Position numbers and translations under genes: made by a program
Part shown: in pieces, positions 12,598 through 25,600 of the stretch
How the letters are laid out: every line of letters begins with the position of its first letter
Numbering within the stretch: position 1 is the stretch's first letter
Notes under the pieces: generated by a model
What the model was told of the DNA's origin: nothing
What the model saw: only the letters and a program-made list of their open reading frames with translations
The model's database searches: none
DNA from: Toxoplasma gondii ME49
Taxonomy: Eukaryota; Apicomplexa; Conoidasida; Eucoccidiorida; Sarcocystidae
DNA: 64,000 bases
Direction of reading: 5' to 3'
Assembly (NCBI RefSeq): GCF_000006565.2
Contig: NC_031472.1
Span: forward strand, 434,001-498,000

Positions 12598-13378
12598 TCA
12601 GTGGCACTTCTGAGGGACGGTATAGGGGGGAGAGATCGGACCGAATACGGTCTTAATTCCTCCAAAGACAGGAACTACGTAGATTCCAACACCAACCAGT
12701 GATGCCAACAGAACATCTGTGCGAAAGTGGTCTTTGAATGAACCTTGGGAGGAAAAAACCAACTCAAAGATTTGCCGATCCGACTCTCTCCTTATAAGCA
12801 TTGAAGGGAACGGTCTGCCCTTTTTCACCCCTATCACGATGATACTTTCCCCAATTTGGCGAACAAGTTTCTCTGTTATACTCAGTTTGCATCGTCCCGC
12901 AGTTGGGCACAGCTGCCTGAGCCGCAACTACTTGATCCGCATATTGTTGACGACAAAGAAAGGGACTGTTTGTTACAGATGCAATGCTAACTAGAGTATA
13001 GGTAGTGCTATTCCACTGGTGGTATATAACTAAATATGGACCGGATGCTGGAAGGCTGTCTTGAGTGGGCTTCAGAAGGCCCAGTTCCGGGAGACCAGGA
13101 ACGTCGCACAACACTCTCCCACGCGAAATTTTTATTTTTTGGGGAAATGATTTCGAGAACAGAAAAACTGTGACCGCCGTGTCACAACCTGTCATATACA
13201 CGGACACCCTGGGGACAGTACACAAATCGCGGTTGAGTCTTTGATAGGTGAAAGGTTTGATTGTTCCATCGGCCGAAATAGACGCTGTGTGTGCGGGCAG
13301 CACTTGTTGAAAATAATTAGCAAAACCCCGTAAAGGAGAGACGCCGAGGTCATTCTTTCTCAAAGTTCCTGCTTTCAA
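12598..13378 (-). pseudogene. Coding-like stretch with frame break, family unknown
   Basis: On the minus strand one frame is open from 13378 down to 12764 and reads like a folded protein in its first two thirds, for example LLKPTQDSLPASGPYLVIYH and an N-glycosylation-like WNST. From about 12930 a second frame becomes the more protein-like one (KLVRQIGESIIVIGV) and ends in a hydrophobic segment (LLASLVGVGIYVVPVFGG) before a stop at 12598. The two frames overlap by about 160 bases. The switch is therefore either a short intron I cannot place or a frameshift in a decaying gene. No ATG with good context starts the first frame. I recognise no family. A surface or secreted protein with a C-terminal hydrophobic tail is possible. 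Confidence 0.35.
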
Positions 13379-13984
13379 GGGTATGAAAACAGGGGCGCCA
13401 GGAAAGCTACCTGCACGAAATCAGGAGAAATGCTGCCTAATAGAAAAGCCTCTATGGCCAGTCAAGTATGGAGTTAATTGTGTGTATACAATTTTCGACG
13501 AGATGCAAAACGAAGGAACACCACACAGCAGGCAAACGTTATACAAACTGTACAAAAGCTACAGATACTCAGTTAGGGCGTCCGCGCAATTGGGACACAG
13601 AAGCACACCAACGGAGAAGCAGGATCGACACTGGATTCATCCACGGTTCGGTACATCGTATGAGTGGCTTTACACGGGCTTAGATACGCGCAGGAAAGAC
13701 AAACATCATTCTTGCGTTCAACTGGGCATCTGTGAGGGCGTTTTGTCACTCCATTGTTATTTAAAGTGGAAAGACTGTAACAAAGCAGCAAGTGCGTTTT
13801 ATCTCCCTCTGCCTGTGAGCCTCTTTCCAGACTCTACTCTTTTCTGTTTTGATTCCCTCTGGCTATACTACTGTGATGGACTTGTTGACTTCCCTCGTCT
13901 TCCGGTTGCCGCCTTATGCCCACTGCAAGACCTCGCCTGTCATCCCTTTCAGTCATCCGTTCCTTTTCTTGCACCTTCTCGATG

Positions 13985-16900
13985 TCACCTTCCTTCCTTG
14001 GCTTTGCAAAAACAGACGCAAACCCTGCGGCAGTGTGGGCCGTGCACTGGAAGTCCGCGACGTGAGCAACGTGTCTGTTCTTCGAAAGAAAAACGAACAC
14101 GAGCTGCGCGAAGGAAAGCTTCCGACAATCTTGGAAAACGAGGACGGCATAACGGAGACGAGGTGAAGAAGAACAGGCATGTCGATGCACGCCAGCTCGT
14201 GATCGCACCAGAGCAGCACAACTGAAGAAGGCCGAGCGCGTAACCTGAGAGTGGAGAAGAGCCCACAGAAGGGGACAAATGGGTATGAGCGACGACTCAG
14301 GAGAGTGCAGATCCAGAGTTCGCGTGGGCGTCTTGAGAAGGACGCGGAAACGCTGTTGGCACTATGACGCAAAATGCGTTCCCAATTACCTATGAAGGAG
14401 GAAATATAAATGGCGGGAATGTCGGCAACTAAGCCGTAGAGACCCCACAAGCTGTTACAGACAACTGTCATGGAAACCAGAGGGCGCGGCAGGCCCAAAG
14501 AAGATCGCCGGCGAATCATATTTCCCTAAGCACGAAAGGAGTGAGAATGAAGACAGAAGATTGATCACGGCGCTTCGCGGAAGGCACCCACCCGCAGAAA
14601 AGCTTCAGGATCGGGATCAGTCGACTAATTTGTTGTCTACACTCTCCAGGAAGAACTCGCAGTGGAAATGGAGTGTTATCCCTAGATAAAGGCAGTTAAG
14701 GGCGTTGATCCAAAGACTACACAGATGCTCTGACAGAGAGATCGGGAACAGCCCACAGACGCATGACTAGCGCGTGAAACGCCTGTCTCAACCCACTTGA
14801 CTACATTTGTTCCTTTTGTTGTCTGGACGCATCCCTCTGTTCTGTGGCCCGTCAGGTTCTTTCTGGGTATTATCCTCACCAAGAGGTTGAGCGGACTGCC
14901 GGCAGCTAGCATGTTGAGGACGGTGAGAAGACCACCAAGGACGGACTCCGGCAGGAGAGCCGAGAAGAGAAGAAGCGGGGCGAAAGCAGCCGAGACGCGA
15001 GCGAAGGCGAAGAGAATCAAGCTCCCCAGTTGCTTGTCCCGCGTGGGCGGTTTACCTTCCGTTGCTCCACTTCCCACGGAGGGCAAACACAGTTGCCTCG
15101 CCTCGTTGCGACTCTTTGGAGAGGCTCGCGACTCTCGTCTCTGGGTGTCTCCTCTCTTTTCCCCTCGGCGTTCGCCTCTTCTTTGCCACAACGGTGCCGT
15201 CGCTCCGTCCGCGGTAGACCACGACGATGATGGTGAAGGAGTGGGGACCGCAGCGGGAAGGGTCACCCAAGACGACGCACACGCAGACTCGGTCCTCCCT
15301 GTCTTCGGGCTTTCCTCAGCTTCCCAGGCGTCTGCTTCTGTACAGACATCAGGCGACATGGCGCCCCCCGTCTCGTCCTCTGCAGGCGCGTGTTGCTCGC
15401 CACCCGAAACTGTAACTGCGTCACTCTCCAGGGCATCGGACGACGCAGAATATGGTCCATTTCTCTGCCTACAGACGAATAGAGAGTTTCACCAAGAATG
15501 ACACGCGCACGGGGACAGGAGAGATGGTCACTGCCTGAGGCGGAGTGCATGCGCCGGACATAGCGAGACGAAGAAGGTGATTTAGGAAGAGAGTCAGAAA
15601 ACGAGCAACCGGAAGCCGGCGAACACTCCACCGCCGCCACACAAGTGTCGTTCGTTTCCATAGACACACAGTCAGAGACAGCTGAATGCAGGCAAGAGGA
15701 ACTCAGCTGCGAATCAGAAAAGGAAAGCTGTGGAGAGCTTCATCTTATGTGACGCGGTTCGTCACGGAGCACTCTTCGGGTATCTGGCAACATGAAACAA
15801 GCGACCTGTTCAGTTTGTGTAGATCTTCGGTTTCATGTTGCGAGAATGCTGTCTCTCCTGCAAGGGGGATGTGCATCATTCTCCGCTTATGTGCAGAAGC
15901 ACACACCAGGGCCGTGCTGCCTCCGCACCCCTCGCTTCTATCCAGTGTTTCCTCACTTCTTCCGTCTCCTTTTCTTCCTTCAACTCCGGGTGTGCCGGAG
16001 TTAGAGCTCCGTGAACCAGAAGCGCAAGATAGAGTCGCGTTGCCCTGCTGCATTTGAGTCTCTGTCGAGCCACGGAGAATTCCACACGTTGATTCCGAGG
16101 CCGCGAAGTCCCGCGAAAACTGCCATGGAGGACCTTCCCAGCACATGCGCTCCAACTGTTTCCTTACTTCACCCAGTTCGTCCTTCTCTCCTGAGTCGCC
16201 GCGCTCTTCCCTTCCTCCTCTTCGTTCTGCGCCGAGCCCGTCGCGCCAAACCATCGCCTGCCCCGACTGAAGAGAGAGAGAGAGGACCAGGCTGGCTCTG
16301 GGGCTGCAGACTTTCGTTCTTCCGGAGTCCGGCAGTCTCTCTGCACAGGGGTCAAAGCGACGGTCTTGCACAAATCGAAGTGGCGAGGAGACCTTCTCCC
16401 TCCCTCCAGGCACCCGACAGCCTCTCGCACACCACAGGATGAGACATGAGACCCTGCCTCCAAGACCGAGGATACGGAGGAAAAAGACGAAGAAGACAAA
16501 GAGGGAGATGTGGCTGGGGAGGCGTCAGGAGAAAGTTGAAATCGACGAGAAGTGCAAAGGGCATCAGTCAACTGGTCCGTACTTCTCTCCAGTGGTAAAG
16601 AGGGGCTGACAGAGACATCATCAACGGCTCCATCTGGAGCGGCAGATACATTTTGCGAGGACGTATCCATAAGACAACCTGGCGGCTGTTTCCAGGAGAG
16701 ATACACTGCAAGCCAGAACACTTGAAAGGTGAGACCCGCGGAGAAAAAGAGAAACGAGGTAACCGGGACCGACAAGATGTGGAGAAGCACAGCGTCAGAA
16801 GAACCGTTGGACGACCACCCGAATAAACTGTTGAAGATTGCGAAATGTCGAGGATTGGAATGCCCTCCGACATGAAACGTATTCCATACTCTGTTCTTGG

Positions 16901-18936
16901 TTCACAACTGGGAGAAGATGTGGAAGCAAAGAAACACAGAAAAACGGAACGAAAGCAAAAACACTGTGGCCAACTATGAAGAGGTGATGCGACACTCTCA
17001 ACAAGCGAAGGTGGGGGAGACGAAACATCATGGGGACGGCGACATTCATGTGTCGAGAGCCTGTTTTCTACGCGTTTTCTAGATTCGAGGAACAGTTCGG
17101 CATCGACTACCTTCCTTCCCCGTAGCGGAAAAAGAAATCAGGTAAAGGAATTCTTGTGCGAACCAGAAAGGAGAGAATTTCTTCCGTTGACGGAAGAGAT
17201 GCCCTCTTAAGTGATGGGTTGAAGTGGCTCCAGCACCATGTGGCTGGCTTCTGTGTTGACGTTCTGATCTTTCGATGAGTCTCATCAACACAATTCGTAG
17301 CAGGAAGAACCACACTATGGAGCGTGAAGCCGTAGGTGCACCCCATGAGGTTGCAGAGGCCCTGGAGGACGAAGACGAGGGCTGGCATGTGTTCACTTTT
17401 TCTGTTTTTTATTGCAGTCCACGCCGTTCCTGCGGGGGCGACATAAACGCAGAGAGAACTGAGGGAAGAGAGGCCGTCGAGGCAACTGAGGGCTGTCAAG
17501 CTGAAGGAATGTGTCAACTGTAGGCAGACGCCAAGAAGAAGAGAAGAGCAGAGAAGAAGGAGAGACACAAGAAAGGTCACGGCTTTGACCCGAGGAAGAA
17601 CACCCTCCATTGCGCTCCCCTTCAAACTACGAGACTGCGCAGCGAGCGGGGTCTGACAGACAGCGAAACTGCCTTGACACTTCCCCTGCGCTATAAGAGG
17701 ACGCACGCTCGTGGGGGGAAGCCTGCATGAAAGCACTGCATTCTCCTCGCCCTGCAGGGACAGCGTGCGACGAGAGGAAGAGGCAAACGAGGACGGAGAC
17801 GAACAACAAGGAGAGATCGACAACGAATAAGAAGAGAGGAGATGAGGGGGAGGAACCGAAGACAGATCTAGGGCGCCAGGTGTGACATGTCGAACAACAG
17901 CTCGGCTTCGAGAGCTCACTGTCGCATCGGCCTCTGGTTTAGAAGACGCATTCGAGTCTATTGTGCCTTCTCGTTTTCTTTTTTCTCTCGATGGTTTTCC
18001 TTTTTCAAGCTTCGACACTCTGCGGGACCTTGCTTTCCGGGCCGGTGTTGGCACAGGGCAGCCGATAGACAGGAAGCAGGACGGAAGTCTGTGTGGCGCC
18101 AGCGGAGGAAACTCTGGGGAACTCGAGTGGAACGAAACCGGACTTGCATGGTGTATGCACCCCTGTCCGCACCGTACGTGGCCGCTCTCATGCAGCTCTT
18201 TGTGTATGCTACTGTCGTTCCATTTCCCGTTAGCTGAACTTGAATGCGATTTATCCCTTCGGGTTTGTGTCGTTTGAGAGGACAACCCAGCAATATGTAG
18301 AGGAAGCGAAGGGCTCTCAGACGAGAACATGGAAAACGACGCAGTGGTGCTTAAATCCATCGCGTCGCGATCCCCCGTCTCGCTGCCGGAGAGCCACCAC
18401 GACGCTTCGTTTCCAAAGGGGGCGAAGTGTGGAGACTCGCGCCCTTCGGACGATGTGAATGAAGTCCACTCTTCTCTTTTTGTCGGGGCATTTTGCGCGA
18501 GCAAAGAGTAGACAATCCGGGTTGGGTCTGACCCTCGAGTCCGCGATTCTCCTGGTTGAAGAGAAAGGGGAAGGCCGAAGTTCTGGACAGCGAAGGAAGG
18601 TGGCTGCGCAGCAGTCGGGCGAAGATCCACCCCCGAACAGAAGATACGGCGCGTTGAGAAGAAGTCGGAAGGACCTGACATGCGCGTTTCATCGTTTTTT
18701 GCTTCCACATGTTTCTCATCTTCCTCTCTGGATGGGGCCAAGACTTCTGTTGCCACGAGCTTCACTTCGTGCCTGTCTTCGTCGCGGACTAGCGCCTGCA
18801 CAGCAAACCGCGTTTCGGCCGGGTTGTGTCCGGAAGGTGGAACCGAGAGAGAAGGTAAGTGCAACACAGAGAAGCTATCCATCCCGTCCTCTTGCCTCGA
18901 GCCGCGCACTTCCCGACGTGAAGGCGACCGCTGCAT
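13985..18936 (-). CDS. SWEET (MtN3/saliva) family sugar transporter
   Basis: The five exons are 18936-17342, 16827-16168, 15468-14880, 14525-14390 and 14244-13985. They keep phase throughout and encode 1079 residues. SWEETs are seven-helix facilitators that move mono- or disaccharides across membranes, built from two three-helix MtN3 repeats joined by a linker helix. Repeat 1 includes LCVYVAPAGTAWTAIKNRKS, the MPALVFVLQGLCNLMG helix and GLTFQVFWLAVYL. The linker helix is LGSLILFAFARVSAAFAPLL. Repeat 2 has TVLNMLAAGSPLNLLGN, then CNSLWGLYGLVAD and IYISSFIGYALGLLQL, with the family's W-x-x-YG and G-x-x-L-G-x-x-Q patterns. The start was chosen at ATG 18936 for its CCACCATG context; the frame is open upstream only from a GTG. 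Unusual points are a Ser-rich N-terminal extension of about 450 residues with an extra hydrophobic segment, and an insertion of roughly 300 residues between helices 3 and 4. Typical SWEETs are about 220-300 residues. The membrane location is not evident. Confidence 0.85.
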
Positions 18937-21183
18937 GGTGGCATACTGGGGAAAGCGCAAAAGAGGTACGGGGACGCGGCAAAGAAGAGACGAAGGGTGA
19001 CAAAGTGGGTCAGAGACACCGGAATGAATTGGAGAAAAGATAAGAGAGATCGTACCTGTGGTGAGGTGCGCAAGAAACACAGCTTATGAGATACAAGAGA
19101 CGAGAAAGTGGCAGAGGATACAGGAAATGGGGAGCACCAAAAAACCGGAGAAAAGTGCAGCGGACGGTGTCTTTGTAGAGAAGTCACGTATAAGAGTGTG
19201 AAGGAAAGCGGGAGCCAGAGGAGTCAGGTGAGAGAGACCGTAGAGATGAGCCACTTCAGCCAGCAAACGGGATGAGTCAGTAATTGCGTGAGTAATGCAG
19301 GAATACACCTAAAAAAGGAGCTTTCCTTCAGGGTCGGCTTGAAGAAGGGTTGAGTCCTTTGACACCCAGTTGCGGCAAACAGATCTCGAGAGACTGAGGG
19401 AGATCTGGAGGTTTGCAGAGGTCCACTTTCTCGCACTCATCAACACAAGAGTTTTGCAGCAGAGGGCGCAAACCTGCAGGAAACTGTGTCTGTCTGCATT
19501 ACAAAGCCTAAGAGTCAAGAGAGAGTTCCACCTGCCGATCCAATAAGAAATGCTGAGAGAACCTTCACCACTTGTCTCCCCCCCTGCAGTATATCTCCAC
19601 TGCCACAAAAAGAGGACGACGGTGACTTAGTGTCAACATTGACGGTGAACGAGATACGTGGAAATACTCAAAGACAGCCGTGCGTGTGTACAGACGAGCT
19701 CGGGTTGTGACCTTTACCCGTCACCCAGTTGGACATTTTGCACGAAAGGAGCGCAGAAGAATCGGGGAAAAGGTTGCAATGGTTCCACCGGATGGGCTAT
19801 GAGACACTGTTGAGCATGGAATATAAAGAAGGCCATGGTGAAAAAAAAGTGCAGCTTTCTTATAAGGAGGAACTCTCGGCGAGTCACTTCGGGGAACAGC
19901 GCGGGGGAGGTTTCCTCAACTGGCGGGTCCGGGTAACACCACTTTCCGATTTGTTCCTAAATATCTAGAACCAGACGTGAACCAATCATCCTCAACTTAC
20001 CTCATGAACTAGCGAATAAGCAAAATTCCTCGACTGGCTAAACGCCTCACGAGCAAGCGCCCGGAAACAAACGGGGGCAGAGCCGGGCTCCACACCAAGG
20101 TGACAGGGTGTCAGCGCTATCTTGCTATAAAGGCGGAAATTCGTACTAGGCGTGCGTTCATAACAAAAAAAGATGTTTGTGCGCATTTCCGGTATCCAAA
20201 AAAATCGATTGAAACGAGGTGGTGGATAACGCTAGCCATTTCCACGGTTTTTTTCCGGTTGTACCGCCAGATTCAGTCGAGTCAAACGGCGCCACACGGC
20301 TCGCCGAGACTCGTTTGAGAAAAAAGTCATCGATGTTGCGGCGGGTGGCGGTCCACTGCACTATCCGCTAAACGTGGGTTAAAATAGCGCGAAGGGAAGA
20401 AAGCAAGCTATAATGTTTTGCGCAAGAACGGAAAAAGAACACTTAAAAACCAAAAAGCAATGGTGGACTCCTTGAGTTAGCAGTCGCGGAGCGAGTGCAT
20501 CACGTGACACTGCTAGTTACTGAGACGCGTAAAATGCGGCGGAAAACGGGCAGATTGTCGAAGTTTCGTGTCAGTATTTATTGTGCAGATGTTGTCCTAA
20601 AAGGCACGAAGTTCTACCTCGCGTGACGGTGTTTCGTTCGCGAACAGATGACAAACTCCCCTACCCGGAGCAACTGGCGGGCGTCTGAATATAGAAAAAG
20701 ACACTTCTACAGGACTGGGGGCACGAGGTGTCTGCTATCTCTGTTTATTTATCCCGATAACTACAATGCCGAAGAAGCCAATACTCAGGGGCTTGGGCAC
20801 TGCGTTTTCAGGTAGGCGGCTAGTGTCAGCGATTTTCTCCTCTCTTCCGGGATGTGAACAACCGCTTCAACCCCCCAGGAATGTTTGCACACGAGTTACT
20901 TCCGCGTCCTTCGGACTCTGTAAATGGCGGTCTCGATTTCCTATGATAGAGAATGTTCTTTGTCAGCACACGTGCCATCTGAACACAGGTCTACACTGAA
21001 CACAGATGACTGGTTTCCTTCTCATCATTGGGGGGGGAATCCGCGCATCAGATGATTTCCAGCAGTAAGTCTTGCTGTTTCTCCAGTACCTTCTGAAGAT
21101 CACCAGACCTTCGTCGCTTTACCTCGTTTGAGAGGAAAAAATATTAGCAGCCAACAGTCTGGTGCACGGGCGGGCACCATCAC
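18937..21183. other. Divergent intergenic spacer (5' side of SWEET gene)
   Basis: This holds the presumed promoter and 5' leader of the minus-strand SWEET gene. Only short frames occur, with no recognisable domain. The stretch 20100-20700 is stop-rich on both strands. I see no repeats or RNA gene until the tRNA at 21184. Confidence 0.6.
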
Positions 21184-21255
21184 GGGCTGATGGTGTAGGG
21201 GTATCACGTTCGCTTCGCATGCGAAAGGTCTCGGGTTCAATTCCCGATCAGTCCA
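21184..21255 (+). tRNA. tRNA-Ala (CGC)
   Basis: A complete cloverleaf is visible. The seven-pair acceptor stem is GGGCTGA with TCAGTCC, and includes G3:U70, the alanine identity pair. The D-arm contains GTAGGGGTA. The anticodon stem is TTCGC/GCGAA with loop TTCGCAT, so the anticodon is CGC, reading GCG. The T-arm is TCGGG-TTCAATT-CCCGA and the discriminator is A. CCA is not encoded, as expected for a eukaryotic nuclear tRNA, and there is no intron. Confidence 0.95.
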
Positions 21256-22613
21256 GGAGTTTGTCATACCGAATTCTTTTCCTTGCAGGTGTTTGATAGA
21301 ACCTGTGGGTGACGTATGCCGTCGTTTTATATGGCCGGAGGCCGCAAACAACGTGTAGTTGAGGGGCCTCTGGTAAAAAATCAAGATATTTAAGCACTTT
21401 ATCGGCTCGTATTTTGTGGCGAAATAGTGTTCACCAGTCCCCTTAGCTAACAAGCTTGTATTCTTGAGCTCAGTGCTTCGTGTATGATGGACCTTCCGTA
21501 TTTCTTCAATCCGAAAACGAGGTGTCAGATGTTCTTTGCTTCAATGTTGGAGGTGTTGATAATCAACACTAGGTTTTCACGAACTACCGCTGCGTAATAG
21601 TATATTGGCCACCAGCGTGTGCAGATTCAAAGGGGTCTTGCAGCCCACATTATTGCTGGACCAAGATAGCTGGAGACGAATCCCGACGGACTGGAAAGAA
21701 AACCACGTAATTAACCTTCTCATCGTGGCACTGAGCTCGCAAGGAGCTGACAGTTGAACATGGTAACTCTATACACTGTATTTTTGGTGTACCACAGCGC
21801 CCACTAAAGAGGGACGACAAAAGTAAGATGAGTTGCCCGTCATGTACACGTAATGTGACGGTGACGTATTGTTCGTTGTTCCACTGAGAAGTTTTACGAC
21901 GTCGCCTTTTTTCCCCTGCTGAAAAACAGTCCCCTTGTGCGACGATCGCTGTGACGATGGGCGGCGGGTACTGGGCTCCCGCTGAGCTCGGCAACGTGTT
22001 GCAGCCAGAGAGGAACACGGCGAGAGCACAGGGATGCTGGCTTTCTGCTGGTCGCCTCCTCCTCCCGTCAGGTAGCTGGTCCTCGTGAGGTTGAGCCCAG
22101 CGGACAGCGCTGTTTCTTTTCTGTGTCACGGTTTAACGGGGGCCATCGCCGGTTATGACGAGGCCACAGTGGCATGAGCTGAGCCAAAGCCGATTGGTGT
22201 CGGCAAACTCATCTACAACAGTGTGGGTGGACTCAATCAGCTACGGAATCTGCTGCCTTCACTAGTGGTGCACACCCTTCTGCGTTCAGTATATTCCGGT
22301 ATTCCTACTTGGTGGATAGCCCGTGATGGCGCTGCCAGGTGTGTGATTGTTCTCACCGCGTGTGGCGTATCGAGTGAAAAAACAACGTTCGAGTTCGTTG
22401 TAGCCGACATTACGCTACCGTAAAACTGGCGCGAAACCCGTAGCTTGCAGCAAAGGTTCATACCAGTCTGTTCTGGCACAGCGTGTGGCTCCTTGGGTGC
22501 GTTATAGATGGTTTCACGGGTCTACGGAAAGCACCCTAGCACCAGCTGGCGTCACAGCCTTCGTGCCTACTGTGGAGCGGATCCCTATCAGCAGATATGT
22601 CACTTTTTCGGAA
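21256..22613. other. Spacer upstream of the TauE/SafE gene
   Basis: No convincing gene is present. A minus-strand frame at 21650-22129 is open for 159 codons but has no domain features and no good start context. The last few hundred bases are the likely promoter and leader of the gene starting at 22614. Confidence 0.5.
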
Positions 22614-25600
22614 ATGCAGGCGACAACGCACTGCAGTGCCTCAACCGCTCAACGTCTGGCACAAAAACGTCGAGACGTGGGCAAGTTTGGTGCTTGCCGA
22701 CTGCCGTCCCGCTTCGGCGGTGTTTTGCTTATCACACTTGTGCCTGTGGTTTGTAGCGCCGCCGTGTCTGCGGTTCTGCTAACAGATTTCGCGTATAGCT
22801 TCTTCTCTCCGCAGTGGTGGCTCTTGATATCGTATTTTGGAGTTCTACAAGAAGGCACGGCACTCGCCTTAACGAACAGCGATGTGACCGAGAGAAGGCG
22901 AACGCATGAGAGCGAGCCACCGAATATCGTCAATTTTCTGTGGCATAGTAATAGGTCCTGCGTTGTACAGTCTGTCCCTCCTATTTTTGTTGAAGCTTCA
23001 CAGGCGACCCAAGATGGGGACAGCTCTATCAATGAAGTCACTTCTGCGGTTGACCTTACTTGGCCGCCTCACCTGCATACAAGCCTCCGTCAGACAGGCT
23101 TTTTATATGTGAACGCTCTTTCTGGATCTGCGCCTGTCGGAGCCCAAGAATTTGCATCTATTCCGGAAGCCGACGCCAATGTTTCATCTTGGCCGCGGAG
23201 GATACACTTTCAGTATTGGGCAGGCACACAGAGAGTAAGGGCCAGTTCTGATCAAAGGCCGTATCAACTCCTAATCGACGTTACGCGACAGCAGAAAACA
23301 CCAGGAAACGCAGGAGACTTCGAAAGGTCTGTGGTAGCGAGTGATTCTCTTCTGTTCCCCAAAACGGGGGCTCCCGTGCGCCAACTGGGCAGTCTCGTTG
23401 ACGAAGAAAGAACCCTTTCTGATTTGAATAATGGTCCAGCCATCGTCTGCGTCATTCTCATTGCAGTTGTTGGCGCTGTCTCTGTGACGGCGGGCACGGG
23501 AGGTAAGCTACTTGCGAATCTTACGGGCCACTCGAACTCTGGAAGACAGGTGAGCTTCTCTGTTTTCGTCTAAAGATCGTCAGTGCGCCATGTTTGTGCT
23601 ATTGGCTGCACTGCTTTGCGTAGAAGGGGAACAACGAGGCAGGAGGGTCATGCATGTTCGTGCTTGTTGGATGGTGCGGCTCTCGTAATGGTCAAACCGT
23701 CAGAGGAAATCTCGGGCCAGTCCCGTGTCGGGAGAGGGGCGACACATTAAAGCGTGCGACATCTTTGTTCGGCGCCCCTGTGCCTCCTCAACAAATTGTC
23801 GGGTGTCCCTGACACGGAGGTCGATTAATGTGCAGTCGCGTACGAGAGCGACTGTGAATGAAAAACGATCGTGAAGGCACGGATCTTAGATCTACGGCTC
23901 ATTTACGTGCATGTCGGCACAGTTGCTTCAGTATGCATGTGGACGGTACTGTAACATGCCACTGCAAAACGGGACGGTCACAAATCCATAGGGAGGGTGT
24001 AACAGCTAGAACATCGGTAAGGAAAAGGGATGGTAATTTCTTACAGCGTCATGTATATTTGAACTTAAGTTGGCGTATTGCCTTCGTGTCTGTATAAACA
24101 CCTAGTAAACGGAAGGAGGAAAGATGTCATTGTACAGGATCTCGACAGACAGGTGTGTTGCCGTAGCTTCGATGATGCTGTCTATTTCATTTCGTCCATC
24201 TCTTTGCGACTTTTCGGTGCAGGTGGAGCGATATTTGTCCCGCTTATGCAGCTCCTCATGCGTTTTAATACTTTCGAGGCGACGGCAACAAGTCAGTGTT
24301 TGATGACCGGGAGTTCCCTTGCAGGTCTCATTCTCAACTTCATTCGCCGCAACCCCGTTGTGGATATGCCACTTATTGATATGGATATGGTAGGTGACAA
24401 AATCAGGTTTAGATCACGAGATCAAAACAAATGAAGTGGAGAGGAACTTGTCGATCTTTGTTTCCTCGTCGCACTTCACTAGTATGTCTCAGATAACCTT
24501 GCAGAACACAGTAAGGCGTGCGCTCCTGCAGTTTATAACCCGATACTCACAGTTTTGCCCAGTTCCTTGATCATGCTAATAGTACCAGCATTTGTGCTGT
24601 GTCCATATTTTACGTTGGTAGCACCATGGTCGAAACTGTTGTTGCGGGTTGAGTCTTCGTTTTCTTTTCCTTTAATTCACTTCGTTTCGATTTGTTGTTC
24701 TTCGTTGAATTGTTCTTGTCTTCTGCTGCAGGTCCTCCTGCTAGGTCCAATGCAGATGTGTGGCTCTTCGATTGGCGTTATCGTGAACCGTGTGCTGCCT
24801 GCTTGGTTGATTATTGTCCTCCTTGTTGTGTGTTTGTTATACGAAACCATTCGTCTTATGCGACGGCTTTGTGACCAGCCAAAGCGGGCAAGAAACGAGA
24901 CACAGCTGACTGCAGCTGAACACACACAGCAAACACGCGGGCGATTGGGGATGGCTGTCCCCGTGGAGGATCAACAGTCAGCAGGCGAAATGGGGGTTAC
25001 TACCAGGAAGGCAGCAGGAGACGAGGAAAAGAAGCAGGATGGGAACGAAACACAGAAAGAACAGAAGACCAGCGGGATAGGGGACGACGACGTATGCGGT
25101 ATGCATATCGAGCTTATAGGCGGTTTGCCTCCGCCTTTGTGTGTGTCTCTCTGGATATGTGTCTATATATACCCTCACGGTCGCGTGAGGGGGACACTTG
25201 GCGGTGTTCTATAGGTGCAACTACAGCGTCAGGGTGTCATCGTTGAGACGCCGCGCGCGTTTCGATTGTTCCGACGGTATTACACTTTTGTTTGATTCCC
25301 TTGTAAGAGATCGGATGCCACTTGAAATACTGTAGAACGGATGAGCCGCTAGCCATATCAACCCTTGCTGAAGGGCAACGTATCAAAAGAAGGACGCCCG
25401 TACGAGTATAGCTATGCATGAACATGTAGAACGTTTTGCTCACACTAGCTTGTGAAGGAACAACGGCGCGCGTGTTTGTGGACATCTGTGCTTCTAGTAA
25501 AGATCCTGGAGCTTGTGTCCAAATTTCCTCGGCATCCTCTTCTGCTATTTGCGTACGATACCAGAGAATCAGGAGGTTCTGGTATCATCAGAAGATGAAC

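Noticed and set aside
13383..14225. Long plus-strand frame opposite the SWEET 3' exons
   Set aside because: It is antisense to exons with clear SWEET motifs, has no domain features, and its composition follows from the opposite strand.
14797..15501. 235-codon plus-strand frame
   Set aside because: It is the mirror of SWEET exon 15468-14880; the minus-strand reading contains the membrane helices and fits splice phase.
20521..20527. TGAGACG, matching a heptamer known from some Toxoplasma promoters
   Set aside because: It is a single copy about 1.6 kb from the nearest gene start on either side, so chance is likely.
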